64,000 bases of DNA from JBFLYC01 sp040756735. GTDB lineage: Bacteria > Bacillota > DSM-16504 > Desulfitibacterales > Desulfitibacteraceae. Position numbers and translations under genes: made by a program. Below, piece by piece: positions 27,023-36,044 of the stretch (position 1 is its first letter; each line of letters opens with the position of its first letter). The stretch is from NCBI GenBank assembly GCA_040756735.1, contig JBFLYC010000001.1, positions 1 to 64,000 on the forward strand, in the 5' to 3' direction. The notes under the pieces are model-generated. The model made no database searches, was not told the origin of the DNA, and saw only the letters and a program-made list of their open reading frames with translations.

Positions 27023-29221
27023 TTACATAAGTGGTTCCATGCTGAAAGCAGGATGTCCTTTTTCTTCTAAAAAGGGTAATATCTCGTCCGGTGTAGTTCC
27101 AACAGTTTCATCAGCAATCTTGTCAATAAAATCTTCTCCAAGTCCTTCTTCGACACTTCTTTTGATTAAATCTTCTCGCAAAAATTCCTTGAGAGATTTA
27201 GGCATCCAGACAATTCTACCTAAGCCTCCATCTGCTGTAATAAATTTTCTGCTTATAATATAACTTTTGCCGATGCCCATGAAACCAGGAGTCTGAACTC
27301 CTCCGCCAACCATACCAGCCAGTGTTGAGAAAGTCATACCACACGGGGTTTCTCCAGTGTGTTCTCTTGTGGTAATCATTATGCCATTAGCTTCTGGTAC
27401 AATAGCCATTATAGCTTCAAAACATCCACATGAAGTCATGGGTTTTTCCATGAAAGTGTAGAGACAGACTTCTTCTATACTTCTATTTGACGTAACAAAT
27501 ACAAACTCATTACAGCTCTTCCACTCACCCTTAATTTCATTAATTGCCTCACCCTTTGGAATGGGTTGATTAGGTCCAGCGTTGTTAATTTCATAGGATG
27601 CTTTACCATCTAACCAGCTTACAGCACCACATAATCCAACCCTTTCTGGTGTAACAATGCAAACATGATTTGGAGCAAAAGACTGACAGAGGGTACATGA
27701 ATAAAACTCGTTCACCTTATCGTCTGTTAGCCCTTTCATTCTATCGTCCCTGGCCCTGTATTTTGATCTAGCTATTTTTATTTTTTCACTTACAAGAGCG
27801 GGATCAGTAAAAATTGTGACTTGTACTCTATCAACAATAGCAGGGAATTCGTGCTTAAACTTGTTGATAAGAATATCTCCAAAGTGCTTAAACTTAACTC
27901 CTTTGGCTTTAGCATCTTTGCTGATCCTAATCCAGTTAATGTCCCTTTGAGCTGTATGCCATAGACCTTCACCATAATTTATGAAGTCATGAATTCTTCT
28001 TTCAAGAACGCCTTCAAAATCCTCCTGCATCTTGCGTCCATAGATGTCTACAATCATTCCGAAATCAATTTTTGCACTCTCTTCAATTTGATCAAGGTCT
28101 GGCCCGATTACTTCAATTTTACCGTCTTCAATTTCATGTTCAGCAACTGAGCGAACCAATTCAAAGGAAGTGGTTCTACCGCCTCCCATTTCTACGTACA
28201 TATCGTTTTTACGAATAGTTTCTCCTTCAAAGGCTGGTCCAAAGTTGACTGGCAAATCAATTTTCGCATGTAAAATTTTAATTCCCCGTAATTCCAAGGC
28301 AGTCTGAACCATTTTAGAGTAATCTGGTTGGGAGATAAACCAGTCCTTGATCTGTTTATCTTCAGGAAGTTCTTGGTCTGTTATTACTGGGAACCCTGTA
28401 TAAATGGCGCCCATTGCTGCGGCGGTTTTTACCATGTCATGTTCACCCAAATAAAGCACAAAAGCTCTAATGCGCCTTCTTTGATAATCACGCTGCTCTT
28501 GAAGTTTACCAGGAGCAATGCCTCCAAACATCATCCCTGCTCGCAAGGCATAATTTGCTGCGTGCACTACCTGGGTGAAGTTTCCTAAGGGAAATGCTAT
28601 ATAGTCAATGCCTAACTTAACGTTTTCTTCCATGAGCTGTTCAATTATCTCATCACAAAGGAACAACATCATCCCTTTACCCATCAAGTCATCCACTATC
28701 ATTTTTGCTGATTTGCTGTCCTTTGCTCTGCCGATAATTACTGCTTCACCAGGTATGGTCCAGTCAACCATCTTAATCCCATATTTACGAACGACTGGGT
28801 CACCGATAAATCCTGTCCATGGTTCAACATTTAAAGGGTTATCTTTAGAGTTGTTTAAATAGTTTACTGCTTCGATGATTTCGGCTGCTACCCATGTAGC
28901 TCTTCCAGCAGCTCTAGCAGTCTCAAAGGTTAAATCTTCTCTGAGAAGTCCCCTTGCACCATTTAAAACTGGAACTAAATCTCTAAGTGTCTTTACTTCC
29001 TCTCCTGTCCAACATCTTATAACTGGAAGATAATATGCTGTATCAGGATAACCCACAGGGTGATTAGCGCCAAATCTTCGTATGGCCTGGTTCAGACGAA
29101 TTTCTGCATAGCTGGTAGCAGTAATTGCTCCGTGATATGCTTCTCTATATAGACTCTTAGGTTCTTTACCCTCTTCGATTACGCCATCGTATATTAAATC
29201 AAAGTTCTTATTGTCAGACAT
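27023..29221 (-). CDS. acsB: Acetyl-CoA synthase AcsB (CODH/ACS alpha subunit)
   Basis: Joins CO, the methyl group from AcsCD and CoA into acetyl-CoA at the nickel-containing A cluster. The 732 residues give A-cluster [4Fe-4S] ligands Cys509, Cys512, Cys521 and Cys531 and the distal-nickel CGC motif at 598-600. These are the Moorella positions shifted by three. The N-terminal domain that contacts CODH and the middle CoA-binding domain are present in full length. AAAGGAGG precedes the ATG. It lies 23 bases after acsA. Confidence 0.97.
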   Translation of the reverse strand: MSDNKNFDLIYDGVIEEGKEPKSLYREAYHGAITATSYAEIRLNQAIRRFGANHPVGYPDTAYYLPVIRCWTGEEVKTLRDLVPVLNGARGLLREDLTFETARAAGRATWVAAEIIEAVNYLNNSKDNPLNVEPWTGFIGDPVVRKYGIKMVDWTIPGEAVIIGRAKDSKSAKMIVDDLMGKGMMLFLCDEIIEQLMEENVKLGIDYIAFPLGNFTQVVHAANYALRAGMMFGGIAPGKLQEQRDYQRRRIRAFVLYLGEHDMVKTAAAMGAIYTGFPVITDQELPEDKQIKDWFISQPDYSKMVQTALELRGIKILHAKIDLPVNFGPAFEGETIRKNDMYVEMGGGRTTSFELVRSVAEHEIEDGKIEVIGPDLDQIEESAKIDFGMIVDIYGRKMQEDFEGVLERRIHDFINYGEGLWHTAQRDINWIRISKDAKAKGVKFKHFGDILINKFKHEFPAIVDRVQVTIFTDPALVSEKIKIARSKYRARDDRMKGLTDDKVNEFYSCTLCQSFAPNHVCIVTPERVGLCGAVSWLDGKASYEINNAGPNQPIPKGEAINEIKGEWKSCNEFVFVTSNRSIEEVCLYTFMEKPMTSCGCFEAIMAIVPEANGIMITTREHTGETPCGMTFSTLAGMVGGGVQTPGFMGIGKSYIISRKFITADGGLGRIVWMPKSLKEFLREDLIKRSVEEGLGEDFIDKIADETVGTTPDEILPFLEEKGHPAFSMEPLM

Positions 29222-29244
29222 CTTTATTCCTCCTTTCAGTTAGA

Positions 29245-31269
29245 TTAGTAAACTTGGCAGAGCTTCGTGTTAAACTCTTCAGCCTTTTGTCGATGAATTC
29301 TCAGTTTCCAGGTGCGATATTCTAAAGCATTAAGAAGTTTTTGAGCCCCAACCACTGGGTCCATCTCAAAAATGAAATATCCACCATAAACGTCACTTGC
29401 TATTTGAGTTAAGATGCTATATAAAAGGTCACTTCCCTCAACAGGTGGCATACTCCCTACATGGGTAGGCCACCCACTTGCTACAAGCCATGAACCTATG
29501 GCAGTGGCTTTTCCGCTCATTGCTTCAGGAGCTGATGCGACAAAGGGTACCTTTGGAGTATCAACACCTAATTGTTGAGCCATTTTCATCATCAGGTTAA
29601 ATGCCCTTGAGTTGTCAACACAAGAACCAATATGGAAAGTAGGAGGTAATTTTATATTAAGATCTGACTCTTCTTCAATTTTCTGAATAAACTTCTTTAA
29701 CCCCTCTCCACAAAGTGAGTTAACATTCTCTGGATTCATTAAACCAAATTTGCCTGCAGCATAAGTAGAACATCCAGTTGTTAATACAAGCACATCATTT
29801 TTAAGCATTTCCTTGATGATAATAACATGTCCCTCATCCTGCATGGATTTGGTATTATTACAACCAGCCATAAGGATTACTCCTTTTAACTGTGAGTTTA
29901 ATATAGCATCAGTTAAATACTTGATTGGATTTTCTGGAGTCACAGCACCAAATAGTTTTAAAAGGGCTTCAAGGCTAAATCCAGATACTATTTTATCTTT
30001 GTAATTAGGAATAACCACTGGCTTGTTCATAGCTTTACGCTCTTTAAAGGCTTCTATTGCTTCCCTGATGCATAGCTTTGCATTTTCTTCAGCATGGTCT
30101 ACTTGAAAATCAAAATGTATTGTTCCAGGAATTTTAGCAACATCAGAAGTTGTGATGATTTTTGTGTGATAACACTCAGCAATTTTTTGGATGGAGGGCA
30201 TTATACATTGGACATCGACTACCATTGCGTCACAGGCACCTGTAACAATAGCTAGTTCCTGTGTAGTATAGGAGGTTAACATGGGTATTCCATGTCTCAT
30301 CAATACTTCATTACCTGTGCAGCATATGCCGACTATGTTTATTCCTTTAGAACCTGCGGCCAATGCTTCTTGGTTCATTTCCCTGGCAGTTGTAACAATA
30401 ATGTCGCTTAAAAGAGGATTGTGTCCGTGAACAACAAAGTTTACTTTGTCAGGATCTAAAACTCCCATATTAGCTTGAGATATAATGGGTTGAGGCGTGC
30501 CAAACATTATATCTGAAATGTCTGTTGCCATTAGCTGAGAATTAATATCTGCAAGGGCAACTCTAATAGCGCCAAATACTATGTTAACTGGATCGTTATC
30601 CATACCTACGTGCGCCTGAGAGCATAAATCTGAAATAGTGGCATGGATTCCATGTGGTACTACATTGCACTGTCTAAATACTTCATTTCTTGCCGGAATG
30701 CAACTGGATGTTAGCCAATTTGCTTCACCCATATTTTTTAATCTACTCAAATCCTCAACAGCTTTTAAAGCAATTTCTTTAGCTAAGGCTCTGATATCTT
30801 TGCCATCGACATCAATACCCAGTTTGCTTGCTACAACCTTAAGTTTATCTGGGTCTTTGATGGAATAATCAGGAGCCTTTCCATCAGCATACTCTAATAA
30901 TGCCATGGCAAGATGGTTTGCATGTTCTGAGTGGGCTGCTGAACCGGTAATAATCATCAAGCCAACACTTCTTGCTGCTATAGTCCAAGCTGATGCCCCG
31001 CAAATTCCCCTGCTTCCTGGACCTTCTAAAGATTTAATTCGGCAGGGGCCTTTCATACAAAACCTACAGCAGATACCTTCATAACCAAATTTACACTGTG
31101 GCTGTTGCGCTAAAAACCTGTCAAAAGCGGTTTCAACATTGTTTTGTCTTGCCACCTCTAACATTTCCAGGGCAGCAGGTTCAATAGTGCGTTCCCTGGA
31201 TTTTTTGTCTTTGATTCTTTCTACTGGTGATGGTCTACATGTGTGATTTAAATCCCGGAATCTAGGCAT
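29245..31269 (-). CDS. acsA: CO dehydrogenase catalytic subunit AcsA/CooS
   Basis: Reduces CO2 to CO at the Ni-4Fe-4S C cluster and passes the CO to AcsB. At 674 residues it has the length I recall for the Moorella enzyme, and every ligand falls on the same number: D cluster Cys59 and Cys67; B cluster Cys68, Cys71, Cys76 and Cys90; C cluster His283, Cys317, Cys355, Cys470, Cys500 and Cys550. All are intact, so the enzyme should be functional. AAGGAGG lies upstream of the ATG. It is the second gene of the operon after cooC. Confidence 0.97.
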   Translation of the reverse strand: MPRFRDLNHTCRPSPVERIKDKKSRERTIEPAALEMLEVARQNNVETAFDRFLAQQPQCKFGYEGICCRFCMKGPCRIKSLEGPGSRGICGASAWTIAARSVGLMIITGSAAHSEHANHLAMALLEYADGKAPDYSIKDPDKLKVVASKLGIDVDGKDIRALAKEIALKAVEDLSRLKNMGEANWLTSSCIPARNEVFRQCNVVPHGIHATISDLCSQAHVGMDNDPVNIVFGAIRVALADINSQLMATDISDIMFGTPQPIISQANMGVLDPDKVNFVVHGHNPLLSDIIVTTAREMNQEALAAGSKGINIVGICCTGNEVLMRHGIPMLTSYTTQELAIVTGACDAMVVDVQCIMPSIQKIAECYHTKIITTSDVAKIPGTIHFDFQVDHAEENAKLCIREAIEAFKERKAMNKPVVIPNYKDKIVSGFSLEALLKLFGAVTPENPIKYLTDAILNSQLKGVILMAGCNNTKSMQDEGHVIIIKEMLKNDVLVLTTGCSTYAAGKFGLMNPENVNSLCGEGLKKFIQKIEEESDLNIKLPPTFHIGSCVDNSRAFNLMMKMAQQLGVDTPKVPFVASAPEAMSGKATAIGSWLVASGWPTHVGSMPPVEGSDLLYSILTQIASDVYGGYFIFEMDPVVGAQKLLNALEYRTWKLRIHRQKAEEFNTKLCQVY

Positions 31270-31299
31270 ACCTTTACCTCCTTGGTAAAATTAATTTGT

Positions 31300-32061
31300 T
31301 TAACTCTTTAGGGATAATATTTTTTCCCCAATTTCACCCAACAATAGAGCAGATGAGCTTTGTGTTTCCATAGAATGTAAACCCATGGAAAGCTCTAAAG
31401 CCTGAAAACTAAATTCAACAAAGCCTAAAATATCTTGTTCTGGAAGACGTGATAAAATGAACTCTTTTTCCTTGTAGTTGCGAATCTTATTACCAATATA
31501 TTTAATATTATCAATTCCTAAATCTGTTGCTAGATTTTTAATTGTAATTGCTGTATTAATACTGACAATACTTGGTTCGGAGACTATTAGCATGAGATCA
31601 ACTCCATTAGCAGTTCCTCTTGTCAAGTGCTCTATCCCAGCTCCCATATCTAGAACTACTATCTCTTTGCTCTTGACTAAAATTGAGTTGACCAGAGCAT
31701 TTAATACTGTATTTTCTCTACAATAACAAGATGAACCTCCTTGTTTAACAGCACCCATTTTTAAAAAGTAAAGACTGCCGATTTGAAAAACAAATTCATT
31801 TAAAATATCATCAACATCTGGATTCAAGGTAAAAAATGCACCACTACCTCCAGATTTGTTTGCAATAATTTCTCTCATATCAACGATAGGTTTTAAATTG
31901 GTGATAGCTTGATTATCTATTCCTAATACAGTTCCTAAACTAATATCTGGGTCAGCATCGACAGCGAAAACAGTTAGTCCTTTATTTAGACAATAATAGA
32001 TAAGGCCTGTTGAAATAGTAGTCTTGCCAACTCCACCTTTTCCAGAAATAGCGATTTTCAA
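31300..32061 (-). CDS. cooC: CooC-type CODH nickel-maturation ATPase
   Basis: P-loop ATPase of 253 residues that in CO dehydrogenase systems loads nickel into the C cluster. It has the deviant Walker A GKGGVGKTT (7-15), DADPDISLGTVLG and the metal-binding CYC of CooC dimers (about 112-114). The start codon is TTG with GAGGTG six bases upstream. It heads the acs operon, 30 bases before acsA, and has a paralogue in the same operon between RACo and acsD. Confidence 0.92.
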   Translation of the reverse strand: MKIAISGKGGVGKTTISTGLIYYCLNKGLTVFAVDADPDISLGTVLGIDNQAITNLKPIVDMREIIANKSGGSGAFFTLNPDVDDILNEFVFQIGSLYFLKMGAVKQGGSSCYCRENTVLNALVNSILVKSKEIVVLDMGAGIEHLTRGTANGVDLMLIVSEPSIVSINTAITIKNLATDLGIDNIKYIGNKIRNYKEKEFILSRLPEQDILGFVEFSFQALELSMGLHSMETQSSSALLLGEIGEKILSLKS

Positions 32062-32117
32062 GTTAGCACCTCACTTCATGATAATTTTAAAACCTTGACT
32101 TAGTATAGAACATTCTA

Positions 32118-32147
32118 ATAATAGTGAATTTAATGGATATTTGTCGA
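32118..32147 (-). promoter_or_regulatory. Candidate promoter of the acs operon
   Basis: On the minus strand TCGACA (32142-32147), an 18-base spacer and TATTAT (32118-32123) lie 57 bases before the cooC start; each hexamer differs by one base from consensus. It is the best match in the intergenic region. Confidence 0.45.
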
Positions 32148-32411
32148 TATGCAACTAATTGTATAGAATCGTCTATTGAAAGCTTATATTAGTTCATTTA
32201 ACCGTAAAAACAAACAATTCATCCGTTTAATTTTTATATTCTACATAGCAGCAAAAAATCCTTTGTAACTTAGTGAAACAGCACAATACTCTTATTCAAT
32301 TATTTTGGCAAATTAATTAGTAATTGGCAGTTCAAAAATAAGAATAATGTTTGAGGATAACGAGGAAAGTCTTTTAGTCTCAATTATTGTACATATAAGA
32401 ACATAAACTTG

Positions 32412-32446
32412 TGCTAAAATTCACATTCACTAATGTAATTTTAGCA
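32412..32446. repeat. Inverted repeat in the acs upstream region
   Basis: tgctaaaatt (32412-32421) pairs with 32437-32446 and an inner acat/atgt continues the stem. There is no T-run. It lies about 350 bases upstream of cooC and could be an operator or an untranslated-RNA structure. The rest of the 32062-32508 gap holds only the promoter candidate and AT-rich sequence. Confidence 0.35.
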
Positions 32447-32508
32447 TAATCCATGAAGTATTTAAAGTATTAATATGGTTATAAATAAATATTATAATCA
32501 TATAATTA

Positions 32509-32560
32509 ACAAAAAATAGTAAAATCCTGTTAAATTTGAATCAAACAGGATTTTACTATT
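32509..32560. terminator. Intrinsic terminator after degV
   Basis: A perfect 17-base-pair stem (32515-32531 with 32544-32560) has A-rich and T-rich flanks on both sides, so it can end the minus-strand degV transcript and also block plus-strand readthrough. Confidence 0.85.
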
Positions 32561-32593
32561 TTTGTGGATTTTTATGTTTAATTCATAAATTGT

Positions 32594-33442
32594 TTACTTT
32601 TTATAAAATGCTAGGCCAAGAGCTCCAGCTCCCACGTGAGAACCTATGACTGGGCCACAGCTTGCTTTAGATATTTCAAGGTTTGGCCAAGATTTCTTAA
32701 TTATATTGTACAGTTCAGCAAGACCATCTTTATTGCTAACTTCTACAACTCCGGCTTTGATTTTTTCAGGTCCTCCTTCCTCATTAATAGTTTTCTCCAA
32801 CTCTTCAATTATTCTTTGTAAAGCTTTTTTGCTTGTCCTGACTTTATCGAAAATCCCAACTTGTCCTTTTACATAAAGGATTGGTTTTATCTTTAAAATT
32901 GTACCTAAAAGTGCACTGGCTTTTCCTATCCTTCCACCCCTTTTTAAATACTCTAAATTATCAACGATAAAAAGCAGTTGAAAATTATCCCGGATATAGC
33001 TTATTCTATCAATTATCTCCATGGAAGATTTTCCTTGCTCTGCCATGTGTGCTGCTTCTAAAACCATAAACTCTAAAGCGATTGCAGTAGTTGTTGAATT
33101 AAAAATCTTGATCCTGCTTTGATTAAGTTGTTGAGCAGCCGCCTCTGCAGATTTTATGGTGCCGCTAAGCTCTTCTGAAATATGTATTGAAACAATTTCG
33201 TTATAGTTCTCTAACAGCCCCTGATATGTCTGGTAAAAATCTCCAATAGATGGTTGAGAAGTTGTTGGAAAGGTTTTTGAAGATTTTAACTTGGTAAAAA
33301 ACTCTTCACGGGTTTTTTCATTTTCCTTGAAGTTTTCATTTTCAAAATTTACACTTAGAGGAACAACAACAATATTGTGCTTTTTGATTATTTCATCACT
33401 AAGGTAAGCTGTCGAGTCCGTAACAATTTTAACATTTTGCAT
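32594..33442 (-). CDS. DegV family fatty-acid-binding protein
   Basis: Cytoplasmic lipid-binding protein of 282 residues; family members bind a fatty acid and the FakB members present it to the FakA kinase. Seen are the N-terminal VTDSTAYLS (7-15), TSQPSIGDFYQTY (about 60-72), HISEELSGTIKSA (about 82-94) and the C-terminal CGPVIGSHVGAGALG (about 262-276). No FakA gene is near. CAGGAGG precedes the ATG. It lies alone between its terminator and the tRNA operon. Confidence 0.92.
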   Translation of the reverse strand: MQNVKIVTDSTAYLSDEIIKKHNIVVVPLSVNFENENFKENEKTREEFFTKLKSSKTFPTTSQPSIGDFYQTYQGLLENYNEIVSIHISEELSGTIKSAEAAAQQLNQSRIKIFNSTTTAIALEFMVLEAAHMAEQGKSSMEIIDRISYIRDNFQLLFIVDNLEYLKRGGRIGKASALLGTILKIKPILYVKGQVGIFDKVRTSKKALQRIIEELEKTINEEGGPEKIKAGVVEVSNKDGLAELYNIIKKSWPNLEISKASCGPVIGSHVGAGALGLAFYKK

Positions 33443-33493
33443 AATGTATCAACCTCCTGAGTTAAATTATACCATAGAGTTTAAATATACAAA

Positions 33494-33520
33494 ATAAAAA
33501 CAGCGTTATTAAACGCTGTT
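33494..33520 (-). terminator. Intrinsic terminator of the five-tRNA operon
   Basis: Stem aacagcgtt/aacgctgtt around 33499-33520 is followed by a T-rich run on the minus strand, just past the tRNA-Thr gene. Confidence 0.85.
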
Positions 33521-33531
33521 GAAGTCATAAT

Positions 33532-33606
33532 TGGAGCCGACGATGGGAGTCGAACCCGCAACCTGCTGATTACAAGTCAGCTGCTCTGCCATTGAGCTAC
33601 GTCGGC
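33532..33606 (-). tRNA. tRNA-Thr (anticodon TGT)
   Basis: Acceptor gccgacg/cgtcggc, D-stem gctc/gagc, anticodon stem gctga/tcagc with loop cttgtaa, encoded CCA. The T-stem has one C-A mismatch. Last gene of the tRNA operon. Confidence 0.93.
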
Positions 33607-33623
33607 TTGATAGTTAATATATA

Positions 33624-33700
33624 TGGCGGAGCTGACGGGAGTCGAACCCGCGATCCCCGGCGTGACAGGCCGGTATGTTAGACCACTACACCACAGCTCC
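33624..33700 (-). tRNA. tRNA-Asp (anticodon GTC)
   Basis: Acceptor ggagctg/cagctcc, anticodon stem ccggc/gccgg with loop ctgtcac, encoded CCA. Fourth gene of the operon in transcription order. Confidence 0.95.
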
Positions 33701-33715
33701 TTATTCATAATTATT

Positions 33716-33791
33716 TGGTGGGCGATGACAGGATCGAACTGCCGACCCCCTGCTTGTAAGGCAGGTGCTCTCCCAGCTGAGCTAATCGCCC
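33716..33791 (-). tRNA. tRNA-Val (anticodon TAC)
   Basis: Acceptor gggcgat/atcgccc, D-stem gctc/gagc, anticodon stem cctgc/gcagg with loop cttacaa, encoded CCA. Third gene of the operon. Confidence 0.95.
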
Positions 33792-33813
33792 ATAATTATT
33801 CCCAAATTTTTAT

Positions 33814-33888
33814 TGGTGACCCGTAGGGGATTCGAACCCCTGTTACCGGCGTGAAAGGCCGGTGTCTTAACCGCTTGACCAACGGGCC
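33814..33888 (-). tRNA. tRNA-Glu (anticodon TTC)
   Basis: Acceptor ggcccgt/acgggtc, anticodon stem ccggc/gccgg with loop ctttcac, encoded CCA. Second gene of the operon. Confidence 0.95.
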
Positions 33889-33895
33889 TCCGTAC

Positions 33896-33972
33896 TGGTC
33901 GGGGCGGAGGGATTTGAACCCCCGACCCCATGGTCCCAAACCATGTGCGCTACCAAACTGCGCTACGCCCCG
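33896..33972 (-). tRNA. tRNA-Pro (anticodon TGG)
   Basis: Acceptor cggggcg/cgccccg, anticodon stem catgg/ccatg with loop tttggga, encoded CCA. First gene of the operon, closest to the promoter. Confidence 0.95.
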
Positions 33973-33987
33973 ACAACGACAAGTTTT

Positions 33988-34016
33988 ATTATATCTAAAA
34001 TTGATTTCCGAGTCAA
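33988..34016 (-). promoter_or_regulatory. Strong SigA promoter of the tRNA operon
   Basis: On the minus strand TTGACT (34011-34016), a 17-base spacer and a perfect TATAAT (33988-33993) lie 15 bases before tRNA-Pro. This close fit to consensus is expected for a stable-RNA operon. Confidence 0.85.
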
Positions 34017-34101
34017 TACTTCTTCATGCTAGATTTGCATATAAATTTTGCTAAATTTTGCCACATATTCATACTAAAAAAACCAAAATAGGACATATGG
34101 T

Positions 34102-34524
34102 TTATTTCTGAAGTGTTTTTAAATACACTCTTGCTAAGTCCTCATTTAAAGTTCCTACTGCATAAATAACTTCTTTACCATGGATTATATCAATTATCTC
34201 ATATAAAATTTCTTTCCCCCATTTTTGTTCACGTGGAAAAATAGTATAAGTTGTCTCTGAGATTGGGTCAGTTTTTAGGCTAATTGCAGACCCTGTTAAA
34301 TTGATTAAGAATTCATCAGATCCTTGGGCCTTGAAAATAATAAATCCTAAATCGCTATTATCCTCATACTGATAAATTATATTACGTTGAAAATAATCTT
34401 CATCTTGTCGATATATATGCAAAACAATGGGTTCGCCATGGTTTAAGACAAAGCTGCAAAAGCTAATTAGTTCCATTAACAAAACTACTACCCCCAATCT
34501 TAAATCATAACTATATTTTAACAT
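34102..34524 (-). CDS. Hypothetical protein, 140 residues
   Basis: Not recognised. The N-terminus to about residue 28 is hydrophobic (LGVVVLLMELISFCSFVL) and could be a membrane anchor or part of a fold. The rest is a mixed beta/alpha chain with SDLGFIIFKAQGSDEFLINL. The ATG overlaps the last 14 bases of malQ. A second in-frame ATG at 34476 (MELISFCSFV) is possible, and neither has a convincing ribosome-binding site. Position suggests cotranscription with malQ, with no functional hint. Confidence 0.5.
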   Translation of the reverse strand: MLKYSYDLRLGVVVLLMELISFCSFVLNHGEPIVLHIYRQDEDYFQRNIIYQYEDNSDLGFIIFKAQGSDEFLINLTGSAISLKTDPISETTYTIFPREQKWGKEILYEIIDIIHGKEVIYAVGTLNEDLARVYLKTLQK

Positions 34525-36028
34525 CTACTAGATTTCTTTTGTATTTTTCTGTCAGATCAGAAAGTTTTGGTGCATATTCCTTGATTGTCTCCATATTAGA
34601 CAATCTCCACCGCCAATTTCCCTCCATAGTTCCTGGAAAATTCATTCGGGCATTGCTATCTAAACAAAGGAAATCCTGTAAAGGAATAATTACCATATTA
34701 GCCTTACTTTGAAAAGCAATCTCTATGAAACTCCAGCAAATCTCAGTATCGCTCATGGAAATGTTGATATCATAGAGTTCTTCAGCTAATGCAATAACAT
34801 GGGGTTTATCTTTTGTACAACTTTTGAACCAACCAAGGAGAGTATCATTGTCATGGGTTCCGGAATAAAATACAGTGTTTTTTTCTAAAAGAGCCGAACT
34901 AATTTCTTTAAGCCCTCCCTCAAAAGCAAACTGCAAAATCTTCATTCCTGGAAAACCATGTTTTTTTCTCAATCTTTCAACTGAAGATGTAATAAATCCA
35001 AGATTCTCAGCAATTATAGGAAGCTTACCCAAATAGTTCTCGATTTTGCAGAAAAAATCTTCTGCTGGTCCCTTTACCCATTTACCCTCTACTGCTGTTT
35101 TTGCTTGTGCAGGAATTTCCCAGTAAGCTTCAAATCCTCTAAAATGATCAATTCTGATTATGTCTACAAGTTTAAAAAGATTTAATATTCTTTCCCTCCA
35201 CCATTTATATTCGTCTAATTTCATCTGGTTCCATTTATATAGTGGGTTTCCCCATAACTGTCCTGTTTCACTAAAGTAATCCGGGGGAACTCCTGCAACT
35301 TTTCTAGGATTTCCCATAGAATCTAAATCAAATAATTCCCGGTTAGCCCAAACATCACTACTGTCATGGGAAACAAATATAGGAAGATCCCCAATTATTA
35401 AAACTCCTAGACTATTTGCATATTTCTTCAAGGCTTTCCATTGTGAATAAAACATGTATTGCAAAAACTTGGCGTACTCAACGCTTTCATATAATAAAAC
35501 GGTATAATGCTTCAGTGCATGTTCTTGTCTTGTAGCAATGTCTTTGTCCCAGCAATTCCAGGGTAAACCTTGATAGTATTCTTTTAAGGCCGTAAAGAGA
35601 CAGTAGTTATCAAGCCAAATACTATTATTTTCAATAAAAGAATAGTATTCGGTGGTTTTGGGTTGGATAACAAATCTCTTGAAAGCTTTCTTAAAAAGAT
35701 CTCCTTTTATTTTCTTTGCTTTTTCAAAGTTAACTCTAGAATCATTACTATAAGTTCCTGTTTTAATGTCAGTACTATCTAAAAACCCATCTTCTATCAA
35801 TAAATCAATACTTATCAATAACGGGTTTCCAGCAAAAGCAGAAAGAGATTGGTATGGGGACTCCCCAAAACCCACAGGCCCAAGTGGTAATATTTGCCAT
35901 AGGGTTTGCTTTGTATCCTTTAAAAAGTCAATGAAATCATATGCTTCTCTACCCATATCTCCAATACCATACCTTGAAGGCAAAGAAGTAGGATGCAGCA
36001 AGACACCACAGGATTTATGACTAAGCAT
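34511..36028 (-). CDS. malQ: 4-alpha-glucanotransferase
   Basis: GH77 amylomaltase, 505 residues, which transfers alpha-1,4-glucan segments between maltooligosaccharides. Family blocks are LLHPTSLPSRYGIGDMG (about 10-26), QILPLGPVGFGESPYQSLSA (42-61), VSHDSSDVWANRELF, the nucleophile region IRIDHFRGFEAYWEIP (about 286-301), IAENLGF with the acid/base Glu, and YSGTHDNDTLLGW with the third catalytic Asp. GGAGG precedes the ATG. It lies 16 bases after the neopullulanase-like gene, forming a small alpha-glucan operon. Confidence 0.94.
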   Translation of the reverse strand: MLSHKSCGVLLHPTSLPSRYGIGDMGREAYDFIDFLKDTKQTLWQILPLGPVGFGESPYQSLSAFAGNPLLISIDLLIEDGFLDSTDIKTGTYSNDSRVNFEKAKKIKGDLFKKAFKRFVIQPKTTEYYSFIENNSIWLDNYCLFTALKEYYQGLPWNCWDKDIATRQEHALKHYTVLLYESVEYAKFLQYMFYSQWKALKKYANSLGVLIIGDLPIFVSHDSSDVWANRELFDLDSMGNPRKVAGVPPDYFSETGQLWGNPLYKWNQMKLDEYKWWRERILNLFKLVDIIRIDHFRGFEAYWEIPAQAKTAVEGKWVKGPAEDFFCKIENYLGKLPIIAENLGFITSSVERLRKKHGFPGMKILQFAFEGGLKEISSALLEKNTVFYSGTHDNDTLLGWFKSCTKDKPHVIALAEELYDINISMSDTEICWSFIEIAFQSKANMVIIPLQDFLCLDSNARMNFPGTMEGNWRWRLSNMETIKEYAPKLSDLTEKYKRNLVDVKI

Positions 36029-36044
36029 TAAATTCCTCCAAATT

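Noticed and set aside
33623..34054. Two short plus-strand ORFs (67 codons each) across the tRNA genes
   Set aside because: They are antisense readings of tRNA-Asp, Val, Glu and Pro, a known source of false ORFs.
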